DNA of 7,981 bases. Source: Halieaceae bacterium UBA4438. Its GTDB lineage: Bacteria > Pseudomonadota > Gammaproteobacteria > Pseudomonadales > Halieaceae. Both the position numbers and the translations under genes were made by a program. The notes under the pieces were generated by a model that saw only the letters and a program-made list of their open reading frames with translations, made no database searches and was not told where the DNA came from. Shown here piece by piece: positions 1-7,981 of this stretch. Location: assembly GCA_002390485.1 (NCBI GenBank), contig DGPO01000037.1:1-7981 (forward strand). Direction: 5' to 3'. How positions within the stretch are numbered: position 1 is the first letter of the stretch; each line of letters opens with the position of its first letter.

Positions 1-788
1 TAGACATCATCTTTGACGTCTCGAGCCGCTCGCAGCACAGGTGCGTTTCCTTTGGCCCACGACCAAAGCGCAGCATCATTGAGTGGAAACATCAGAAACA
101 GATGCTCAATTGACGCTAATAGCATTAACGTTGCGATTAAATACAAAGATAGCTGCTGCGTGAGTTCAGGCCCTGCGGACGCACTGCCGAATAGCGAGTA
201 GGTCACGTAAAATCCCATCAGTGTCGACAGTGGTAAAAAAATACTGAGTCGGTCGGTCTTCAAGTACGACACAAGATAGTGCAAGTGCTCCGGTAACCAA
301 CGCTCATTAAACGCCCGAACCCCGAGAAACAAATTTAGTTTTGCACTCCAGCGCATCAGCCAAAGCACCGTGAGCGTGTAAAAAGCAGTCGGGTTTACTT
401 GACCTAAACTCATCACGGCCAGAAGCCCTACCGAGAGCAGCACACACACTTCGTGGTAAATCGTCGTGGCAACACCGCCTTTAAAACGCTCCCACATGGT
501 GGCGTTTTTTTTACATACCTCGTGATTCGGTCCGTTAACGTAGCCCAGTAAGTAACTGACCTCGAGCCAGCCCCATATCAGGAGTCCCAACATAAACCCC
601 ACTGCCGCGGCCAAAGGCTCGCTCGAATCGACAGTAAGGGGCACCAAACACCATGCCAGAAACGCCAGAATTGACAGTATTATAAAGCCCATCCGCGCCC
701 GCTCGTGTGGCTGATGGACTAGCAATAGAGCAAGCCCGGTCAACAACCACCATGAAGAAACCGCAATGAGTAACGCCAGCAGCAACAT
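1..788 (-). CDS. puhE: Photosynthetic complex assembly protein PuhE (DUF3623 family), reaching the left edge
   Basis: Multispanning membrane protein of the family called 'putative photosynthetic complex assembly protein 2'. In Rhodobacter its loss affects photosystem and bacteriochlorophyll levels, but no molecular activity is known. I translated 262 complete codons from the ATG at 788, followed by an incomplete codon TA- at the edge that may be the stop, since family members have about this length. About seven hydrophobic segments are visible, near residues 1-24, 33-53, 59-83, 105-127, 134-156, 181-202 and 212-236. Family motifs are IWGWLEVSYLLGYVNGP (71-87), RWSAKLNLFLGVRAFNERWL (146-165) and EHLFLMFPLNDAALWSWA (228-245). 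An AGGAG site lies 12 nt upstream, inside puhC, and only 3 nt separate the two genes. Codons 91-94 contain an A8 tract. The usual intervening acsF/puhD genes are not present between puhC and puhE. Confidence 0.92.
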   Translation of the reverse strand, partial: MLLLALLIAVSSWWLLTGLALLLVHQPHERARMGFIILSILAFLAWCLVPLTVDSSEPLAAAVGFMLGLLIWGWLEVSYLLGYVNGPNHEVCKKNATMWERFKGGVATTIYHEVCVLLSVGLLAVMSLGQVNPTAFYTLTVLWLMRWSAKLNLFLGVRAFNERWLPEHLHYLVSYLKTDRLSIFLPLSTLMGFYVTYSLFGSASAGPELTQQLSLYLIATLMLLASIEHLFLMFPLNDAALWSWAKGNAPVLRAARDVKDDV

Positions 789-791
789 GGA

Positions 792-1277
792 CTAAGGCTG
801 CTCCTGGTCTGCAATATCGAAAGCGTGCGCGCGGTCAAAGAGCGCGCGAAACTCGCGATAGTTGTCGGGGCCAAAGGCTTCGATGGCGATCCAGTAACCC
901 GTGAGCTCGTCAAGTAAAATAAGCCCACCCGCGGCGGTCAGCTCAAGAACGAACTGAGGCTCGCTCTCAATCGATCGAGACACTCGCTCTCGAACGAGGG
1001 TGCGCATAACACCGCGAACAAAGCTGCCTTCACCAGCTGCATACGTGGCGAGCGGCTCCATGCTCTCAAGGTGCTTAATAACCACCGCACCACCCTCTCC
1101 ATCAATGACAGTGAGACTGGCTCGCGCCACAATGGACACGTCCGGCTTTTGTGGTGGCCCCTGATGTCCCTGACTATTGACAGAAATCAGTGCCCACGAG
1201 AGCACCACGGCAGCGAACAATAGAAAGACAGGGTGCCGCAGCACCCCGAACAACAATCCGGGCCAACCCACAATCAT
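792..1277 (-). CDS. puhC: Photosynthetic complex assembly protein PuhC
   Basis: Membrane-anchored protein needed for efficient reorganisation or assembly of the reaction-centre/LH1 core in Rhodobacter. It probably has one N-terminal helix with the remainder in the periplasm; the orientation is inferred from the family. Of 161 residues, about 17-33 are hydrophobic (VFLLFAAVVLSWALISV) and form the anchor. The soluble part carries the family pattern GSFVRGVMRTLVRER (84-98), then LILLDELTGYWIAIEAFGP (119-137) and a final FRALF segment. The start is ambiguous: the ATG at 1277 is directly preceded by GGGGGG with no spacer, whereas the GTG at 1271, two codons downstream, would have that run at 6 nt. 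A small hairpin lies just upstream (1285-1301). The TAG stop is 3 nt before puhE. PuhC proteins are poorly conserved, so the call leans on these motifs and on gene order. Confidence 0.92.
   Translation of the reverse strand: MIVGWPGLLFGVLRHPVFLLFAAVVLSWALISVNSQGHQGPPQKPDVSIVARASLTVIDGEGGAVVIKHLESMEPLATYAAGEGSFVRGVMRTLVRERVSRSIESEPQFVLELTAAGGLILLDELTGYWIAIEAFGPDNYREFRALFDRAHAFDIADQEQP
801..805 (-). promoter_or_regulatory. Probable ribosome-binding site for puhE inside the end of puhC
   Basis: The minus strand reads AGGAG, 12 nt upstream of the puhE ATG. The spacing is longer than ideal. With the puhC stop only 3 nt from the start, translation is probably coupled as well. Confidence 0.5.
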
Positions 1278-1284
1278 CCCCCCA

Positions 1285-1301
1285 GCTAGTGAAGAACTAG
1301 C
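1285..1301 (-). other. Short inverted repeat (hairpin) in the puhB-puhC gap
   Basis: GCTAGT and ACTAGC form a perfect 6-bp stem with a 5-nt loop (TCTTC on the transcript), lying between the puhB stop and the G-run before the puhC start. There is no following U-tract, so it does not look like a terminator. It might limit access to the puhC start or stabilise mRNA, or be chance. The structure is seen directly; any role is inference. Confidence 0.4.
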
Positions 1302-1306
1302 GTTTT

Positions 1307-1927
1307 CTAAACTGCGGCAATCTGTGTTGCCTCTGCATCGTTTGATGTAACGCCCATCTCATCAATGACATTGACGAGTAACCGAGCGACAACATCGGGA
1401 TCTTCTATCCCTCTCAGTAGCGGCTGCACGCGGCGAAAGCTGAACGGCCGGACGTGAGGCCAAAGCATCAGCCAGTAAACCTTAGTACCTTCAATGGGCA
1501 GAAAAGTGATGTCACCCGTTCCGTCTCTCAACCGCCTTAGCCCCGCAGACTCAACTTTGGTCAAAGGAAGATTGACGATCATCGGAAGCGCAACACCTGA
1601 CCGAATAATCAGTCGCCGATTCGTGATCGTGTAAAGCGTGCTGTTCGAATACAGCTTCGCCATGAATGCCAAGATGACAAGCACCGAAAGCGCCAACCCG
1701 CTTTGCCATGCCAAGGTCCCTGTTAATACTGACAGGGATGCTCCATCCATGATTCGATAAACAGCGTGCCCAGAAATCAGCAGCAAAAAGTACAGAGACG
1801 CCGCATGCAGCTGAAACACGCGCCTAGCCATAGAGTTCCACGTGGGTGACGACTGCCAGAGGACTTGTTCGCCCTCAGGCAGCTCCGATGGGAGCCCTAT
1901 GATCGGCTCATACTCGTACTCATTCAC
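1307..1927 (-). CDS. puhB: Photosynthetic complex assembly protein PuhB
   Basis: Membrane protein that assists reaction-centre assembly and so, indirectly, LH1. In Rhodobacter capsulatus its loss lowers core-complex levels, but its biochemical mechanism is not settled. The 206 residues begin EYEYEPIIGLPSELPEGE, matching the family's conserved N-terminus, then LWQSSP near 23-28. Two hydrophobic segments are visible at about 39-58 and 73-91. The following part, with LYTITNRRLIIRSGVALP at about 98-115, NLPLTKVES and GTGDITF, resembles a bacterial PH-like domain as in other PuhB proteins. LWPHVRPF (155-162) is another family feature. The start is GTG, overlapping the puhA TGA (GTGA). The next in-frame Met would remove the conserved N-terminus, so GTG is preferred. 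A weak AAGG lies 9 nt upstream, suggesting coupling to puhA translation. Confidence 0.95.
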   Translation of the reverse strand: MNEYEYEPIIGLPSELPEGEQVLWQSSPTWNSMARRVFQLHAASLYFLLLISGHAVYRIMDGASLSVLTGTLAWQSGLALSVLVILAFMAKLYSNSTLYTITNRRLIIRSGVALPMIVNLPLTKVESAGLRRLRDGTGDITFLPIEGTKVYWLMLWPHVRPFSFRRVQPLLRGIEDPDVVARLLVNVIDEMGVTSNDAEATQIAAV

Positions 1928-2682
1928 AAGATTGGACCTTGGCGACCGGGCATTGCATACATCGTGCCACCACCGTAGAAGGCTACGATCTTGTCCTCTT
2001 CCTGCAGCGTTACTTGATCTGGATTCGCGAGACCCGGCACCTGTTTAAACTGATCGCTGCGAATAGACTTCACGTGGACGCTGCCGTCTCGCTTCACTCT
2101 TGCCATCGTCATAGGCAAAAGCACTCTACGGTCACCCACCTCGAGCTCCGCATAGCGAAAGTGTGGTTCTGCGCGGTCAACCCACAAATCGACCACAGTG
2201 GCTCCCTGAGCACCATCACAGCCAAACACGGCCTGTCCGCGGGGATCAGGGTCGTTCTTGTGAACCTTGTGCTCACCATCGACCCTCAGCGGAACAATTC
2301 GTGGGGCTCCGTCAACTGTCAAATCAGGGTGCTCCGGTCGTATTGCGTATGCCGCAGGACCCACACCGTCGACCATTGGATCGCCGGTAGGCTCCAAAGG
2401 CGCACCGGGGTGAGCGTGGGTAGGCGTGGCTTTGAGCTCATACTGCTCGGGCATTGGCCCCGGCACAGTCCGCTCGCCTTGGCCATGCGCCAGCTTGTAG
2501 GTTTTGGGGTTTGGAAGACCGCCAATACCGTTATCTAACTCATCAATTCGTCCATCGTGACGAATGGGAAAACCCTCGCGTTTACCTTCTTTATGAAGGT
2601 AAAGCACGAGGACGACGAACGCGCCGCAAAATACGGTAAACGTTATCGCTGCAAAGTCTAAGTAAAATTCTCCAGTACCCAT
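1924..2682 (-). CDS. puhA: Photosynthetic reaction center subunit H (PuhA)
   Basis: H subunit of the type-II reaction centre. One transmembrane helix anchors a cytoplasmic domain that caps L and M and helps deliver protons to the secondary quinone QB. The protein has 252 residues; the family is usually about 250-260. The helix is at about 8-29, followed by the charged YLHKEGKREGFP at 28-39. The globular domain shows GDPMVDGVGPA (100-110), VVDLWVDRAEP (163-173) and VTLQEEDKIVAFYGGG (224-239). Asp169 and Glu172 align with Asp170/Glu173 of Rhodobacter sphaeroides, which are important for proton transfer. The histidines corresponding to His126/His128 appear to be absent (see findings). The ATG is preceded by a strong AGGAGGA site 6 nt upstream, the best ribosome-binding site in the window. 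The TGA stop overlaps the GTG start of puhB by 4 nt. Identification is secure from sequence and context. Confidence 0.98.
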   Translation of the reverse strand: MGTGEFYLDFAAITFTVFCGAFVVLVLYLHKEGKREGFPIRHDGRIDELDNGIGGLPNPKTYKLAHGQGERTVPGPMPEQYELKATPTHAHPGAPLEPTGDPMVDGVGPAAYAIRPEHPDLTVDGAPRIVPLRVDGEHKVHKNDPDPRGQAVFGCDGAQGATVVDLWVDRAEPHFRYAELEVGDRRVLLPMTMARVKRDGSVHVKSIRSDQFKQVPGLANPDQVTLQEEDKIVAFYGGGTMYAMPGRQGPIL

Positions 2683-2688
2683 GGTGTG

Positions 2689-2695
2689 TCCTCCT
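2689..2695 (-). promoter_or_regulatory. Strong ribosome-binding site for puhA
   Basis: On the minus strand this reads AGGAGGA, a near-perfect Shine-Dalgarno sequence 6 nt from the puhA ATG, within the 24-nt lhaA-puhA gap. The other genes here have weak or overlapping sites, so puhA is probably translated more strongly than its neighbours. That suits a stoichiometric structural subunit compared with enzymes and assembly factors. Confidence 0.85.
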
Positions 2696-2706
2696 GGCAG
2701 TGGTTT

Positions 2707-4137
2707 CTAGCTTGGGAAATCAGCAAGTTGCATTGTGCTTGGTTGGTTGTTGTTAATGCCTAACCGTCGCACCAATGGACCCAGTGCAATCAGCGAGGCG
2801 AATAAAATAATAATCTCGAGGTGGTAAACAGCGCCGTAAGGCGTCGCCGCGCTTGCAATCTCTGCGCTCACCATGCCGCCCTCGATTAATGCTTGGGTCA
2901 CGTCACGAAGCGCACCGCCCAAAAATACGGCGCAGCCTGCGGCGGTTGCCTGAACAGCACCCCATATACCGATGACCAGGCCCGTGGTGGCGCTCCCCGC
3001 GAGCAACATTGCGGCGGTCAGCGTTCCAACGGCGAATAAACCATTGCCAACACCAATCAATAGTGTGCCGAGCGCAAAGAGAGCCAACGACTCAATTGCG
3101 CCCGCAATGATCACGGCAGAGAATGCAAAGACCCCGATGACTGAACCGTAGGCAGCAAGGCGGATGGGTTCACCGGAACGTCCCAAATAGCGTGCAGCCA
3201 GCGCCATTGCGAGCAGCATTCCGATCGCAAACATCGCAGTAAGCCGCGTCGTCTGACTCACCGACATTGCCAACACTTCGGCGCCGTAGGGCTCCAGCAA
3301 AATTTCCTGCATGCTAAAACCGAGGGTGCCCAGTGCAACAGCGAACAGCAAGCGGTGCGCTCCCGGGTTTGATGACAGGGCGAGCCAGGAGGCTCGCAAC
3401 GTAGGGCGTTCAAGATCGAAACGCGTAAGGTCCGGTCTCCGCGGCTCCATTTGCCACATAGCGATAATATTTAGGCCTGCTACAACGAGTGCAGAGCCTT
3501 GAATCACTTGAATCAATCTAAAATAACTAAAGGGCTCCAGCAAAGCAGAGAAGCCCAGTGCACCAATAATCATGCCCACTAAAAGCATAAGATAGAGCAT
3601 TGTAACGACCTGATGACGGGTCTTTTCCGTCGCGAGATCCGTCGCTAAAGCAAGCCCCGCGGTCTGCGTGACATGCATGCCTGCACCCACCATCAGCAGC
3701 GCGCCCAGCGACATCACGAACCCCAGCCAGGTCGCGTTCCCCTCACCCGAGGTCATAAGAATGAGTACGAACGGCATGAGCGCAAGGCCGCCAAACTGCC
3801 CCATCGTTCCCATCCATAAATAGGGGAGACGACGATAGCCAAGAAACGATCGGTGATTATCTGACCGATAGCCGATCAGCACGCGCGCAGGCGCTAACAG
3901 CAAGGGCAAAGCGAGCATTGCTGAAACAAGCCACGCAGCTCGCCCCAACTCCACGACCATAATTCGATTTAAGGTACCGTTGAGAAGTACAAAGCAGATC
4001 CCGACCGAGACTTGAAACAATGACAAGCGAGCCAGTCGCGACAGCGTCAATTCGCCTTGCACCACGTTGAACCACGGTAGATACCGAGGGTTGATCTGCG
4101 CGGTCAAGGCGGTCAGCTGATCACGAGTGATTAGCAT
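2707..4137 (-). CDS. lhaA: LhaA/PucC-family light-harvesting 1 assembly protein (BCD family, MFS fold)
   Basis: Inner-membrane protein of the bacteriochlorophyll delivery (PucC) branch of the major facilitator superfamily. LhaA is needed for normal light-harvesting 1 assembly and is thought to hand bacteriochlorophyll to the alpha/beta polypeptides; the transport step itself is unproven. The 476 residues are mostly hydrophobic and consistent with about 12 membrane spans. Family features are RLARLSLFQVSVGI near 34-47, the signature IGYRSDNHRSFLGYRRLPY at about 88-106, and a later EPYGAEVL. I name it lhaA rather than pucC because it lies between bchM and puhA, the conserved LhaA position; no puc alpha/beta genes are nearby. 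The ATG overlaps the bchM stop by 7 nt (ATGCTAA), so co-translation is likely. The TAG stop is 24 nt before puhA. In Rhodobacter, puhA is known to be transcribed from within or upstream of this gene, and the same could hold here. Confidence 0.93.
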   Translation of the reverse strand: MLITRDQLTALTAQINPRYLPWFNVVQGELTLSRLARLSLFQVSVGICFVLLNGTLNRIMVVELGRAAWLVSAMLALPLLLAPARVLIGYRSDNHRSFLGYRRLPYLWMGTMGQFGGLALMPFVLILMTSGEGNATWLGFVMSLGALLMVGAGMHVTQTAGLALATDLATEKTRHQVVTMLYLMLLVGMIIGALGFSALLEPFSYFRLIQVIQGSALVVAGLNIIAMWQMEPRRPDLTRFDLERPTLRASWLALSSNPGAHRLLFAVALGTLGFSMQEILLEPYGAEVLAMSVSQTTRLTAMFAIGMLLAMALAARYLGRSGEPIRLAAYGSVIGVFAFSAVIIAGAIESLALFALGTLLIGVGNGLFAVGTLTAAMLLAGSATTGLVIGIWGAVQATAAGCAVFLGGALRDVTQALIEGGMVSAEIASAATPYGAVYHLEIIILFASLIALGPLVRRLGINNNQPSTMQLADFPS

Positions 4138-4834
4138 GCTCTCACCAACTCCATCGCTTGTGACGTGTAAAATCCTGTTGAGACGCGTCGTTCACGAGAC
4201 ACCTGCCAATCTGACAGCGCTTCTGAAGTCGTGATCGACCTGAGCAAGGTGTTCGGAGCAATAGGTTCAATGGCAGGCGCTCGATCACTTCTAGGAAACA
4301 ATTTGCCAATCGCGTGCATTGCCGCCAACGGAATTGTTTTTGGAGCGAACGTGAAGACCATTGAGGTGTTAACAGTCGATGCCAGAGTCTCTAACGTTTT
4401 CAGACCGTCCTTGGCTGCGTAGTGAATAATCGAGTCCATAGCGAGCACATGATCAAATTGCTCGCCCTCCAACTGACGCATATCGCCCACAACAAACTGT
4501 ATACGGCCATACTCATCGAGATCTGAGTAACGCTGATTGGCCAGACTGATCAGCGATTCAGACAAATCAACCGCGACAACGTGTGCGCCACGTTTTGCCA
4601 GCTCGATCGAAATCACACCGGTACCGCAGCCGGCATCGAGTACTTTTTTACCGCTCAAGTCGTCGGGAAGCCAACTCAACAAGGTGCTCCGCATTGACTC
4701 GCGGCCAGCACGAACAGTCTCGCGAATACCGCTCACCGGCTCATCCGAGGTCAGTCGTGCCCAGACGTCCGCAGCCGTTCTATCGAAGTAGTGTTCGATT
4801 TGCGCGCGTCGCTGTTGGTAGTTGGCCAATGGCA

Positions 4835-4835
<1 letters not shown>
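4131..4835 (-). CDS. bchM: Magnesium-protoporphyrin IX O-methyltransferase BchM
   Basis: S-adenosylmethionine-dependent enzyme that methylates the C13 propionate of Mg-protoporphyrin IX, giving the monomethyl ester that the cyclase uses next. The 234 residues fit the family length. The SAM-binding motif I VLDAGCGTG is at about 65-73, followed by an acidic motif II strand (VVAVDLSES) and VVGDMRQL near 115-122. The C-terminus RVSTGFYTSQAMELVR is characteristic of BchM. The start is uncertain by one codon. I chose the ATG at 4835, which shares one base with the bchL stop (TGATG), a common coupled junction. An in-frame TTG immediately upstream (4838) would add one residue. The Shine-Dalgarno sequence is weak (GGGA), consistent with translational re-initiation. 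The 3' end overlaps lhaA by 7 nt. Its place between bchL and lhaA is the standard order in proteobacterial photosynthesis clusters. Confidence 0.96.

Positions 4836-7981
<3,146 letters not shown>

Noticed and set aside
13..201. A plus-strand 62-codon frame at the left edge
   Set aside because: It is antisense to the C-terminal part of puhE, whose translation matches the family throughout. There is no evidence for a separate gene.
1939..2538. A 199-codon open frame on the plus strand opposite puhA
   Set aside because: It lies wholly antisense to the secure puhA gene, has no recognisable domain, and its composition looks like a reverse-complement shadow of puhA codon use. No ribosome-binding site or promoter supports it.
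2800..2820. AT-rich patch in the 3' end of lhaA as a possible puhA promoter
   Set aside because: It has no convincing -35/-10 pair with proper spacing, and the bases encode a hydrophobic membrane segment (Ile/Leu/Phe), which explains the composition.

Overview
The window is an ordinary, well-preserved stretch of a purple-bacterial photosynthesis gene cluster. Every gene lies on the minus strand, so transcription runs from high to low coordinates. In transcription order the genes are bchH (C-terminal part, 5' end beyond the right edge), bchL, bchM, lhaA, puhA, puhB, puhC and puhE, which reaches the left edge. PuhA (type-II reaction-centre H subunit), together with bacteriochlorophyll genes and the PuhB/C/E assembly factors, points to a bacteriochlorophyll-a phototroph of the Proteobacteria. 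Moderate GC and the general look of the proteins suggest a marine aerobic anoxygenic phototroph, perhaps a gammaproteobacterium of the NOR5/OM60 (Halieaceae) type. That placement is an impression and was not tested.

Layout: 7981-5737 encodes the end of the magnesium-chelatase large subunit. 5740-4835 encodes the nitrogenase-like iron protein of dark protochlorophyllide reductase. 4835-4131 encodes Mg-protoporphyrin IX methyltransferase. 4137-2707 encodes a PucC/LhaA-type membrane protein for light-harvesting 1 assembly. 2682-1924 encodes reaction-centre subunit H. 1927-1307, 1277-792 and 788-1 encode the assembly factors PuhB, PuhC and PuhE. The DNA is almost entirely coding. The only intergenic gaps are 24 nt (lhaA-puhA), 29 nt (puhB-puhC) and 3 nt (puhC-puhE), and the other four junctions overlap by 7, 4, 4 and 1 nt. 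No stretch over 300 nt lacks a gene.

Together the genes join pigment synthesis to complex assembly. BchH carries protoporphyrin IX for Mg insertion and BchM methylates the product. BchL supplies electrons for the later protochlorophyllide reduction. LhaA and PuhB/C/E help build the LH1-reaction-centre core, of which PuhA is the cytoplasmic cap. The tight packing fits the known superoperon in which pigment and core-complex expression are linked.

I found no tRNA, rRNA, CRISPR array, insertion sequence or prophage, and no previously undescribed system. The points worth a second look are small: puhE directly follows puhC without the acsF/puhD genes often found there; a hairpin and an ambiguous start precede puhC; PuhA lacks the surface histidines known as proton-entry residues in Rhodobacter sphaeroides; the puhA ribosome-binding site is notably strong; and puhE contains an A8 tract.
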